Shown piece by piece: positions 34,406 to 45,808 of a stretch of 64,000 nt of DNA (position 1 is its first letter; every line of letters begins with the position of its first letter). The notes below the pieces were generated by a model. The model did not search any database. It was not told where the DNA came from and was given only the letters and a program-made list of their open reading frames with translations. Source of the stretch: Tragulus kanchil (lineage: Eukaryota > Chordata > Mammalia > Artiodactyla > Tragulidae); the NCBI GenBank assembly GCA_022376925.1, contig JAIOJX010000026.1, positions 253,701,330 through 253,765,329 of the forward strand, given 5' to 3'. The position numbers and the translations under genes were made by a program.

Positions 34406-36847
34406 TATGTTAATTGCTTCAAATTCTTCTAAAAAGTATATACATGATGTATTGTCTAAGTAAGTTTCAGAGATTCTATGTTGGGTTTGAGTGTTTATGC
34501 CTTAAATCAAAGGAAGCCCTTTTTTTTTTCACTATTAGAAGTCAACAGATTTTTGCTAAAATGGTCTTAAGGGTTGCGTTATATTTTAGGAATGAGCACT
34601 TCCTGTCCAGATTTGTGCTGCTGCCTCATTCCTGGTGACTTTTAAACAATCCAGGGTCACAGTGGCCTCTCTTTAATTAGTATCTCACTGGAGGGAGGGG
34701 AGCATGTCAAAAAGAAAAGAATGTATGAAGACATTATCAACAAAGATCTTCAAGGCAACTTGGATATTTCTCATCAAAGAGTGAAAAAAGCTTAGCTCCT
34801 TCTTTGTTACCAAAGTAAAGCAGAAAATGGTTTTGGTTACTACAAATTGAGAAAGCTGGAATTTTTATATATGTTTGTGTGTTAATTCTAAGTTAATGTG
34901 TCAGACTTTCTTTTTATTTCCACTTGATGGTCTTGAGTGAAAACTATGCATTCACTGTTTAGACATCAAAAGAGTGACCCATAAACACAATAACGGATTT
35001 AGAATAACTCTTCCATGTAAAGCATGATTTCACCAGCAATGTCCAAATCATACTGATACAATATTTTCTTTCTTTAAAACAAATATGCACAATATTGAGA
35101 GTAAAAGTCAGAAACACCTACCTAAAAGATATTTTAAAAACAGATATTAAATAGCTGAAACTGTCCCTCTCATATCTATCTATGGAATCAACTAGTCTTC
35201 TGAGGCCAGAAACAAAAATTATATTTAAATTAGGTTCATTACAGTAAATGAATGACTTTAAAAACTCAAAAACAAAATTTGCCTCAAATTCAAGAATGAC
35301 ACAGCAATTTAAAAAATATGAGATGCCTAAATATACAAATATGAACATATGTAGGTATGTATATCTATCTTTCTATATGAGTATGTGTATATAAAGATAC
35401 AGATTCCACATAAAAATAATTTTAGAAGGGAATTATATTTTCTAAACACAAAAGAATAAAATTCTTGAAAATTAGGATGGTTTTGTGTATGAATAAGCAA
35501 TGCTTTTAGATAATTAAATTCTCAGCTCAAAGCACTGGCACTGATTAATGGTTTCTGTTGGGTACTATTTACAAGAAATCACCTCAGCAGGGTGCCCATG
35601 TCCGGTTTCATAATCACATATATGTCTAAGTATATGTTTAATTGCTTCAAATTCTTCTAAAAAGTATATACATGATGTATTGTCTAAGTAAGTTTCAGAG
35701 ATTCTATGTTGGGTTTGAGTGTTTATGCCTTAAATCAAAGGAAGCCCTTTTTTTTTTCACTATTAGAAGTCAACAGATTTTTGCTAAAATGGTCTTAAGG
35801 GTTGCGTTATATTTTAGGAATGAGCACTTCCTGTCCAGATTTGTGCTGCTGCCTCATTCCTGGTGACTTTTAAACAATCCAGGGTCACAGTGGCCTCTCT
35901 TTAATTAGTATCTCACTGGAGGGAGGGGAGCATGTCAAAAAGAAAAGAATGTATGAAGACATTATCAACAAAGATCTTCAAGGCAACTTGGATATTTCTC
36001 ATCAAAGAGTGAAAAAAGCTTAGCTCCTTCTTTGTTACCAAAGTAAAGCAGAAAATGGTTTTGGTTACTACAAATTGAGAAAGCTGGAATTTTTATATAT
36101 GTTTGTGTGTTAATTCTAAGTTAATGTGTCAGACTTTCTTTTTATTTCCACTTGATGGTCTTGAGTGAAAACTATGCATTCACTGTTTAGACATCAAAAG
36201 AGTGACCCATAAACACAATAACGGATTTAGAATAACTCTTCCATGTAAAGCATGATTTCACCAGCAATGTCCAAATCATACTGATACAATATTTTCTTTC
36301 TTTAAAACAAATATGCACAATATTGAGAGTAAAAGTCAGAAACACCTACCTAAAAGATATTTTAAAAACAGATATTAAATAGCTGAAACTGTCCCTCTCA
36401 TATCTATCTATGGAATCAACTAGTCTTCTGAGGCCAGAAACAAAAATTATATTTAAATTAGGTTCATTACAGTAAATGAATGATTTTAAAAAACTCAAAA
36501 CAAAATTTGCCGCAAATTCAAGAATGACACAGCAGTTTAAAAAATATGAGATGCCTAAATATACAAATATGAACATATGTAGGTATGTATATCTATCTTT
36601 CTATATGAGTATGTGTATATAAAGATACAGATTCCACATAAAAATAATTTTAGAAGGAATTATATTTTCTAAACACAAAAGAATAAAATTCTTGAAAATT
36701 AGGATGGTTTTGTGTATGAATAAGCAATGCTTTTAGATAATTAAATTCTCAGCTCAAAGCACTGGCACTGATTAATGGTTTCTGTTGGGTACTATTTACA
36801 AGAAATCACCTCAGCAGGGTGCCCATGTCCGGTTTCATAATCACATA
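34406..36847 (+). repeat. Tandem duplication 10, period about 1,228 bp
   Basis: Copy A is about 34406-35620 and copy B about 35633-36847, with 12 bases of filler (TATGTCTAAGTA). Copy B differs around 36481-36540: a C/T change, a lost A, T to G in GCCTCAAATT, and A to G in GCAATTT. The third copy at 37637 sides with copy A, so the 36.5 kb version carries the odd bases. Confidence 0.95.
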
Positions 36848-38780
36848 GTACACCCGCTCCACAGGATTACGTTCCCGGCAAGTTTGAATGTTAAGTTGAA
36901 TTTCATTCTCTTCAGGAAGTGACTTTTGCTCAAGATTGAATACAGCTGTTAGTACAGACCACTGTTCCAAAAACACTTCTATGAGAACTGGAAGAAAACA
37001 CCATTTGAAGAATTGCAAATTCACTTTCATTATTCCAATCCATGCAACTACATAGGAGGGGTTTCCTTGGTCTCTGCTAGTTGAATTAGGTTTTTATGTA
37101 TATCCCAAAGAAAACACACGGGGTAGTTAAAGGATGGTTATAAGACTTTCCAAGTACTTTTATAGTCAATATATTTTTCATAATCAGAGGATCAGTTTGT
37201 TTACAACAGATTTAGTGCTGTTTTTTGTTGTTTCAAAGATCAATGTTATCCTAACACTTGATTTTTTTTCTTCATTTACATTCTCTCATACAACTTGGTT
37301 TTCTCTCTTTATATTCACAGAAATGAAGCCTGGCAAATCAAGTGGGCCTCAACAGAGGAAATGCTGCCAGCTAAAAAAACCGGATGTAATCGAGACCACA
37401 AGAGAGACATACTTGGTTAGACACGTCGAACTAAAAAGAGGTATTGGAAAGAAACACTCAATTTTCATTGGGTGGTTTAATTAATTTCATGACATCTCAT
37501 CAGTTCTTAGTTTACTCCCAAACAAAAAATATCCTGGCATTATGTGGATAATCCTAGGTGGTACTTTCTGGAAATTTTAAAGAAAAAAAATTCTCTGGAT
37601 TTCCACCTACCATCCTTAGCCATCCTCTATCTCTGTTAAAACTCAAAAACAAAATTTGCCTCAAATTCAAGAATGACACAGCAATTTAAAAAATATGAGA
37701 TGCCTAAATATACAAATATGAACATATGTAGGTATGTATATCTATCTTTCTATATGAGTATGTGTATATAAAGATACAGATTCCACATAAAAATAATTTT
37801 AGAAGGGAATTATATTTTCTAAACACAAAAGAATAAAATTCTTGAAAATTAGGATGGTTTTGTGTATGAATAAGCAATGCTTTTAGATAATTAAATTCTC
37901 AGCTCAAAGCACTGGCACTGATTAATGGTTTCTGTTGGGTACTATTTACAAGAAATCACCTCAGCAGGGTGCCCATGTCCGGTTTCATAATCACATAGTA
38001 CACCCGCTCCACAGGATTACGTTCCCGGCAAGTTTGAATGTTAAGTTGAATTTCATTCTCTTCAGGAAGTGACTTTTGCTCAAGATTGAATACAGCTGTT
38101 AGTACAGACCACTGTTCCAAAAACACTTCTATGAGAACTGGAAGAAAACACCATTTGAAGAATTGCAAATTCACTTTCATTATTCCAATCCATGCAACTA
38201 CATAGGAGGGGTTTCCTTGGTCTCTGCTAGTTGAATTAGGTTTTTATGTATATCCCAAAGAAAACACACGGGGTAGTTAAAGGATGGTTATAAGACTTTC
38301 CAAGTACTTTTATAGTCAATATATTTTTCATAATCAGAGGATCAGTTTGTTTACAACAGATTTAGTGCTGTTTTTTGTTGTTTCAAAGATCAATGTTATC
38401 CTAACACTTGATTTTTTTTCTTCATTTACATTCTCTCATACAACTTGGTTTTCTCTCTTTATATTCACAGAAATGAAGCCTGGCAAATCAAGTGGGCCTC
38501 AACAGAGGAAATGCTGCCAGCTAAAAACACCGGATGTAATCGAGACCACAAGAGAGACATACTTGGTTAGACACGTCGAACTAAAAAGAGGTATTGGAAA
38601 GAAACACTCAATTTTCATTGGGTGGTTTAATTAATTTCATGACATCTCATCAGTTCTTAGTTTACTCCCAAACAAAAAATATCCTGGCATTATGTGGATA
38701 ATCCTAGGTGGTACTTTCTGGAAATTTTTAAAGAAAAAAAAAATTCTCTGGATTTCCACCTACCATCCTTAGCCATCCCT
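36488..38780 (+). repeat. Tandem duplication 11, period about 1,148 bp
   Basis: Copy A is about 36488-37636 and copy B about 37637-38780, abutting. With duplication 10 it produces a triplicated zone (35259-35620, 36488-36847, 37637-37997). One A/C change (AAAAAAACCGG versus AAAAACACCGG) and one-base indels distinguish the copies. Confidence 0.95.
36810..36987 (-). CDS. Exon-like block of unknown gene (copy at 37960-38137)
   Basis: On the minus strand, a polypyrimidine tract and acceptor (TTTTCTTCCAG|TTCTC) are followed by 178 bases open in one frame only and then a donor-like CTGAG|GTGATT. The peptide contains EVFLEQWSVLTAVFNLEQ, then EENEIQLNIQTCRERN and VYYVIMKPDMGTLLR, and reads like a globular protein rather than random translation. 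The other two frames have early stops. Read through the donor, the frame stops at once (TGA), so it could also be a terminal exon. I do not recognise the protein. A partial copy of its 3' end also sits at 35583-35620. A diverged pseudogene, an exon of a neighbouring minus-strand gene, or chance are all possible. Confidence 0.3.
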
Positions 38781-39077
38781 CTATCTCTGTGAGAAGCAGA
38801 AAAGAGAGATGAGGACTTCTGCCTGTCTGACAAGACAATGCAGGATAAGTAACTTGGATCAACTTTGGTAAATAGTTGGGCAAACAGCAGTTGTAAGAAT
38901 GTCTTTTCTGATAGCATTACAGAAAATGACCTTTCTTAGGGAATTAGAATAAATCTGCCTGTAAATGAACAGATAACAGTTAACTCTCTTTGCTGGTGGG
39001 GTGGGGATAGGAAAGCTTCACAAATTCCGCTGTCCCTGTTTTTCTATTCCCACCCTTTGATGTGGTGCTTCCTTTTG
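38781..39077. other. Unique intergenic DNA
   Basis: Nothing recognised. The segment 39050-39077 reappears in distorted form inside the filler of duplication 12. Confidence 0.4.
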
Positions 39078-41216
39078 TACAGTGATGATGATGGTTATGA
39101 TGAACATTGTTTCTCCACTGGCTATGAAAATTTGAACTTGAACTTTTTTGTCAGAGGAAAACAGAAGGCTTTGGCACCTCTACTTTTATTTTTTATTTAT
39201 TTTTTTAGTTTGGCGGTTAGTGTTTCTCAAATTTCACATTTCAGTAACTACCTATTGCTCTCTTCCTAAATATTTTTGCAGTTAAATACATTTGTCTGCT
39301 CCAAAAATAATTCCTCAGACAAAACTAAAGCTCCAACTTAGTTTTCAGTGAAGGATCAAGCTATTTTAGTTGTCCAAATACAATCATTTTTCCTTAAGAC
39401 TTTGACAGATGGGAACACTTTTATAGTCTAAAAGTTAACAGGAAGTCTCCTTTCCATTTTTTTTTTAATATAATATGATCAGTGTTTCTTAGGAAGATGA
39501 ACATTTCTCACCAGAGATTAAAGAATATGCCTTAACTCATACAGGAGAAAGTACCTGTCTCAGTGAGAACCAGTGATTTTTGAAACTGTGTTGTGTCATA
39601 TGTTTCAGCCATCTTAGTATTTTAAGCAAGCTTTTTGAAAAAATAAAAGAACCTATTGCCACTAGAGGGAGATCCATATTCCCTTTGTATCAATAAATGT
39701 GTAAGAGTGCATTTAACTTCTGAAACATTAAGAAGTATGATTATAGTACATTTCTTTGTTATTTAATAATAAAACTAAATCAGGAATTAGGTTTTTGGTT
39801 TCTTTGGCCACTTCTATTGGTCGTTCATTTATTTATTTTCATCCATCTTTGTTCCTTGCCTGTGTGGGCCCCCCATTGCAGTGGCCTCTCTCGCTGCAGA
39901 GCACCAGCTCCAGGCGCATGCGCCTCAGAGCTCTGGCCCCATAGTTGGACACATCAGTCCAGCCGCTCTGCAGCACGTGGGATCTTCCCAGGCCAGGGAT
40001 CGAACCGGCGCCCCTTGCACTGCAAGGCAGTGTCTCTACTCACTGGACCACCAGGGAAGCCCCAGGAATTATGTTTTAGAGGAATTTTGTTTATTCTACA
40101 ACTAGAATAACTTCACAAACATGTTTCTTACCCTTTGATTTTTGGGGGGGGGCTTCCTTTGTTTTTTACCAGGGGGTTTTTACAGTGATGATGATGGTTA
40201 TGATGAACATTGTTTCTCCACTGGCTATGAAAATTTGAACTTGAACTTTTTTGTCAGAGGAAAACAGAAGGCTTTGGCACCTCTACTTTTATTTTTTATT
40301 TATTTTTTTAGTTTGGCGGTTAGTGTTTCTCAAATTTCACATTTCAGTAACTACCTATTGCTCTCTTCCTAAATATTTTTGCAGTTAAATACATTTGTCT
40401 GCTCCAAAAATAATTCCTCAGACAAAACTAAAGCTCCAACTTAGTTTTCAGTGAAGGATCAAGCTATTTTAGTTGTCCAAATACAATCATTTTTCCTTAA
40501 GACTTTGACAGATGGGAACACTTTTATAGTCTAAAAGTTAACAGGAAGTCTCCTTTCCATTTTTTTTTTAATATAATATGATCAGTGTTTCTTAGGAAGA
40601 TGAACATTTCTCACCAGAGATTAAAGAATATGCCTTAACTCATACAGGAGAAAGTACCTGTCTCAGTGAGAACCAGTGATTTTTGAAACTGTGTTGTGTC
40701 ATATGTTTCAGCCATCTTAGTATTTTAAGCAAGCTTTTTGAAAAAATAAAAGAACCTATTGCCACTAGAGGGAGATCCATATTCCCTTTGTATCAATAAA
40801 TGTGTAAGAGTGCATTTAACTTCTGAAACATTAAGAAGTATGATTATAGTACATTTCTTTGTTATTTAATAATAAAACTAAATCAGGAATTAGGTTTTTG
40901 GTTTCTTTGGCCACTTCTATTGGTCGTTCATTTATTTATTTTCATCCATCTTTGTTCCTTGCCTGTGTGGGCCCCCCATTGCAGTGGCCTCTCTCGCTGC
41001 AGAGCACCAGCTCCAGGCGCATGCGCCTCAGAGCTCTGGCCCCATAGTTGGACACATCAGTCCAGCCGCTCTGCAGCACGTGGGATCTTCCCAGGCCAGG
41101 GATCGAACCGGCGCCCCTTGCACTGCAAGGCAGTGTCTCTACTCACTGGACCACCAGGGAAGCCCCAGGAATTATGTTTTTAGAGGAATTTTGTTTATTC
41201 TACAACTAGAATAACT
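39078..41216 (+). repeat. Tandem duplication 12, period 1,103 bp, with noisy filler
   Basis: Copy A is 39078-40112 and copy B 40181-41216. The 68-base filler (40113-40180) contains a run of ten or more G (from 40144) and reads as a stretched, error-rich version of 39050-39077 (CCCTTTGAT, GCTTCCTTT). This is not normal genomic sequence and marks the site as a low-quality patch. Both copies hold the same SINE. Confidence 0.96.
39796..40062 (-). mobile_element. CHR-like SINE (copy at 40899-41165)
   Basis: The family layout is complete from GGGCTTCCCTGGTGGTCCAG (minus strand) to CAATAGAAGTGGCC. The target-site duplication CAGGAATTAGGTTTT at 39781-39795 matches CAGGAATTATGTTTT at 40063-40077. It carries the palindrome GCGCATGCGC at 39914-39923 (41017-41026 in the duplicate). 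Confidence 0.93.
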
Positions 41217-41913
41217 ACTAAGAATATTTTGATATTTATTATGCACAGCATACATATTTAAAATGACGAAACGTTTTAATTTCTAGAAGTAGAATAGGCC
41301 AGGAGTTTCTTTCTAATAGCTTATTTATTGAGAGTGGAATTTTTTATTCATAAAACTTTATCTAATAACTATCATATAAGGTTTCAAAGAAGGCTGTTAC
41401 AATCCCTCCCGTCAGCATACACTTTCCTAACGTGGGTTTGCTCTCCTTGGTCAAGAGTTGGAATCCATTTTTTCTCCCGCTGAATGTGGATGGTCCTGTG
41501 ATGAACAGGAGAATATAAACTATTACTGAGTAATTTGCTGGTCTGGGTCTAGGTCTCAAGAAGTCGTTAGTTAAAGTAAAGTCTGCGCTCCTCTGAATGC
41601 AGGCAGAGAGCACACACACACAGAGAGGTCCTACAGAACGGGAAACCAGGTAAAGAGGGACAGAGGCTTTCCTGCCAAGAATCAAGACACCTGGGGGGCA
41701 CACGGCAGCACCCATCTCAGACCTTCTATCCACAGCTCAGCTCTCAACTGCGAGCAGCTGTGCATGACTGACCCAAAGTCTCATGGAGGCACCTGGCAGA
41801 TCCCAGCCAACCCAGGGTACTGTGCAAAATAAAAAAATCATTGTTTTAAATTTGAGATGCTTTATCTTTCAGCACTATATAAGAGCAACAATAATTCTAA
41901 ATATATCTGTATG
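41217..41913. other. Intergenic DNA, possible old repeat at 41,400-41,640
   Basis: GAATGTGGATGGTCCTGTGATG within a TCCATTTTTTCTCCCGC context is reminiscent of old mammalian repeats, but I cannot assign a family. No gene seen. Confidence 0.35.
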
Positions 41914-41921
41914 TGCTTTAT

Positions 41922-42207
41922 GGTATTTTTTTAAACATTTTATAATTTGGGGGGGTCTCTTATTGGTTCTTTATTTATTTATTTTCATCCATCTTTATTC
42001 TTTGGCCTGTGTGGGCCTCCCACTACAGTGGCTTCTCTAGTTGCAGAGCACCAGCTACGGGTGCATGTGCTCCAGAGCACTGGCTCATAATTGGACACAC
42101 CTGTCCAGCTGTTCTGTGGCAGGTGAAATCTTCCCAGGCCAGGGATCGAATTGGCGCCCCTTGCACTGCAAGGCAGACTCTCTACCCACTGGACCACCAG
42201 GGAAGCC
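41922..42207 (-). mobile_element. CHR-like SINE
   Basis: Same family. The target-site duplication is TGCTTTAT at 41914-41921 and 42208-42215. The palindrome position is mutated (GTGCATGTGC). It has diverged more than the 26.3 kb copy and is probably older. Confidence 0.88.
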
Positions 42208-42448
42208 TGCTTTATATTCTTAAAAGCCCTTTCATATCCACAAGCATGCAATAGGAAACTGGGTCAGAGGTAGAATACCTTGTCCAAGAGTTGAGAATGT
42301 TTAAAAGCAAATGTGGTTAACATTTACAAGATATGTTTCTCGCAAGAAAATACTATATCTCTACTTTTCTATCTTGTATCTAGTATAGTAATAATCATCA
42401 AATGATCAAACAATTGACTACAAACTGCTCTTTTCAGTGCTTCTTTTT

Positions 42449-42814
42449 TTAAAGATCAGTCTTTTTTTAAAACAAAATTAATTAATTTATTTTTGGCTAT
42501 TCTGGATTTTCACTGCTGCGGGCTCTTCTCTGGTTGCAGGGAGTGAGGGTTACTCCCTAGCTGAGGTGAGCAGGCTTCTTGTTGCAGTGACTTCTCTTGC
42601 TGTGGAACTCAGGCTCTAGGGCACATGGGCTTCAGTAGTTGCAGCACATGGGCTCAACAGTTGTGGTTTCGAGGCTCCAGAGCACAGGCTCAATCGCTGT
42701 GGCTCACGGGCATAGTTGCTCTGCAGCATGTGGGATCTTCCCAGATCAGAGATCGAACTCACATCTCCTGCATTGGCAAGTGAACTCTTTACCACTGAGC
42801 TACCAGGAAAGCCC
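42449..42814 (-). mobile_element. CHR-1-type long SINE
   Basis: On the minus strand it has a GGGCTTTCCTGGTAGCTCAG head and GAGTTCGATCTCTGATCTGG B-box region, followed by repeated AACTACTGAAGCCC-like units and a GCAGCAGTGAAAATCCAGAATAGCC tail, the classic CHR layout. The target-site duplication TTCCAGTGCTTCTTTTT / TTTCAGTGCTTCTTTTT (one mismatch) is at 42432-42448 and 42815-42831. Its 3' half is clearly different from the short SINE family nearby, and it makes a useful internal comparison. Confidence 0.88.
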
Positions 42815-43084
42815 TTCCAGTGCTTCTTTTTAATAAGAGTTGATTAAACTGTTTCTTTTTTTTTTTTTCATTTCTACTAGTCTTAAGAACTCAAAAAGGA
42901 ATAAGTAATCTTTTCGAACCTATGATTCTTACATATGCACACTTTTAGTTTTGAGCTTAAAGAGCTGTATTAAATCTAAAGTTTCTATGCACAAAGCACT
43001 GGCATCTTCAAGCAATATGATAACCTGGATTTTAAAATTTGAGAACACTCGTTAAAAATTCTTACCTTCTGGGAATCATTTTGC

Positions 43085-43168
43085 CACATATAGAATTGTT
43101 GAGTAAGTATGTTGGGCACCTGGAACTAACACAGTGCTGTAGGTCAATTACACTTCAAAAAAAAAAAG
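43085..43168 (+). mobile_element. L1 3' terminal fragment
   Basis: GGGCACCTGGAACTAACACAG, TGCTGTAGGTCAATTACACTTC and a poly-A of 11 match the end of artiodactyl L1 elements. Confidence 0.7.
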
Positions 43169-43839
43169 TTCTTGCCTTCCTTCCTCTCAATGCAATCACA
43201 AATTCTGCAACTCTCCTATCTGTTTGAGCTCCATTGAGTTCAACAAAAATGATGTTTAGGCACCTGGTCCCAGGAGGTCCTTTGCATTTTGATGTCCCTT
43301 TCCTTTCCTTCTTCCAGACTTTCCATGAGACTGCTTATGACTGATATGGACACGGGGCTCCAGCAAGAGAAAAAACATTGGGCTTCTCCCCTTTGATGGC
43401 TAAGATTTCCTGAGAGGTGGTAGGGAGAATAATCTTAGAACTCAAGAATGGTCTAAGACAATGCAGTAAGAATAAATGGAGAGGAAGATGATTGCTAGAA
43501 ATCAGTTTTTCAGAATCAACTGAGTGGTCCATGTCTAAAAGTAAAATTCAAAAGCCTTAAATCCACCAGACTGGTGGTAGTTCTTTCTCTTCTGAGGAGG
43601 CATCTTATTATTAACTATCTGTTGGTAGAGAGCTTCCAATTACCTGTAGAAGTCATGCTCCTTCCTCTTTTCCCCAGAGAGTAAAAAGTACACATGAGAA
43701 CGAGTGCGAACCTAAGTTCCAGAAGTTGGGGGCTGTTAGGGTTTAGTTAAATAAATACATAGACTAAACATCTTCTGCTTTACACCTTGCAGTGGGGATT
43801 CCTTGGTTGTAGGGTAAAGAATCAAATCTTCCACACACG
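43169..43839. other. Unique intergenic DNA
   Basis: No exon, RNA gene or known repeat recognised. Confidence 0.4.
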
Positions 43840-44300
43840 GCCCACAAATCCTTGCAAGATCTGATGCCTGTCTCCCCCTCCAGCACTATTCTCTTCCTTA
43901 CTCACACTGGTCACACTGGTCTTTCAACTCTTCCTACCTGCAAAGCAGCCCATCTGGCAATATCCAGCCTTATACACACTCTTCTCTCTGCATGGAATGC
44001 TCTTCCTCTACCTCTGCCTGGTTAACTCCTCCTTTCAGCTGACACGACACACCACACTTCTCCCAGAAAATCCTCCCTCACATCCCCCAGAAGAGGCGAG
44101 GCCCCCACCCCGTTATATCATTTTACATAGACCACACGCACATCTCCTTTTCTAGACTCACCAGGCTGCAGTTTAAATCACTGTCCATCCTCTGATGGGA
44201 GCTCCTTGAAAGAAGGAGCGGGGTCATACCTGTTTGTTCTTTGTTGCTCACTAGTGTCTTGTACCATGTAAAGTATGTGCTCAGTACTATGTATTGAATG
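43840..44300 (+). repeat. L2 LINE 3' region
   Basis: Landmarks occur in order: TCTGCATGGAATGCTCTTCC, TGGTTAACTCCTCCTTTCAGC, AAATCCTCCCTCACATCCCC, GATGGGAGCTCCTTGAAAG, and CTCACTAGTGTCTTGTACCA with a following TATGTGCTCAGTACTATGTA. This follows the L2 3' consensus at old divergence. Confidence 0.75.
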
Positions 44301-45808
44301 TGAATCTGTTGTATTTAAGGAACTTAACATATATGTAGAAACTTACATATTATGTTATCTTACGTTGCAGATTATATTATTATCATATCATATTATAGGT
44401 GCTTCTGACGATACAAAAAAGAATCTGACCATTTCAATAACAGACATCACAAATGACCAAGTGACACAGCAGAACCTGATCAGTAGTGATTATGACAGAG
44501 ATCTAAAGAACACAATACAATAAGAAAATGGGGAGGAGACTGACCCAAATGGTAACTATAGAAAACTCTGGGGAAAGATTCTGAAAGGGTTTGTAAGAAC
44601 GGCCAAGGTTGACACAAATCCGTTTCTCTGGCCCACAAGAAACCGTCATGTTCATAAGCGTCTGTCATCCCCACACTTGTCTTTCCTCAGCCTTCGTTTC
44701 AGCTGGTATCTCATTCTTTCCCAATTCTAGAAAATAATATAAATGGTGGTTTCATAGGACACTGGCAATGATTAACTCAAATGTCACTCGAATGATAAAC
44801 TGTTAAAGACTTAGGTGTAGCGATAGACTTAACCCCTTGCAGGAACACCAACTTGACATCTATAGAGAAATTCAGACTAGGAACTGTAAACCAACCCTGG
44901 CCCAGAAAAGACTTCTGCTAAATCCAGACATAAAGAATGTAAAACGCTTGGGAGTGGGGAGAGAATGTGCAAGCCATGATGATAGCCTGGTGGCAATGTG
45001 TCTTAGAAGGAGCCAGAGCTTTGAGGAAAGCAGGGCTTGCTGCAATACTGGGAGGAAATCTTTGACAGGTGGGTGTGTCATGACACAGTGATTGGGTAAC
45101 AAGCATCTCATTAAATGATTTGGAATTCTGGACAGATATGCTAAGTAGCCTGCCCGATTGCCTAGAACAAAGCTGATTCACACGTGGGACATCACCCTGC
45201 TTATCCAATCCTCAAGCAATTCACATGTTAAGTCCAATGATAGGAGCTATGAACTATCTCCTCTTATGAGGTTTGTGATTCCTAGCTCACTGGCTAAATC
45301 TTCTGAGGAAGCACCTATTCTCACAGGCTTGGATATGAAGTTAGGAAAATATGCTTAAAACAAATCTGTTCACAGATTTAAGTTTTCAGCAGCAAACATT
45401 ATTTTTAGCTTCACAATTAAAAAATACTGGAAGTTGGTCCATGTAGCAAACATTAAGTGACATGAAGATATAATTTTGTTGCCTGGCTTTGCATAAATGA
45501 CATCAATGTTAAAAGTGAAAAATGAGCTTCCATGACTAGAGACTCATTTGGTAAATATACTGCTTACACAAATGTTTCTGGTTCGGATCCGAAGAAATGT
45601 GGCTTGGCTTTGAAGACTTCTTTTTTTATACCATGTCTCCACGATGCTATCTTAAAGCTTTTTAAACAACTATTCATCAAAAATGAATTTTAATTCCCAA
45701 GTATATTTTAATATCAATCTCTCAACACAAAGCACTGTAATTTAAAAGCAGTCTGGAATATCCAGGAACATGCCTGTGCAATGGAGCTGTGCCTCTTAAG
45801 TACAGAAT
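44301..45808. other. Unique intergenic DNA, no gene seen
   Basis: Single-copy sequence. The overlapping open frames on both strands near 44837-45208 are short and lack splice or homology support. Confidence 0.45.

Noticed and set aside
37134..37484. Plus-strand open frame with an acceptor-like TATATTCACAG before MKPGKSSGPQQRK
   Set aside because: The upstream part is Phe/Leu/Ser-rich translation of T-rich intron-like sequence, no good donor follows, and the opposite strand nearby has a better exon candidate. Too weak to call.
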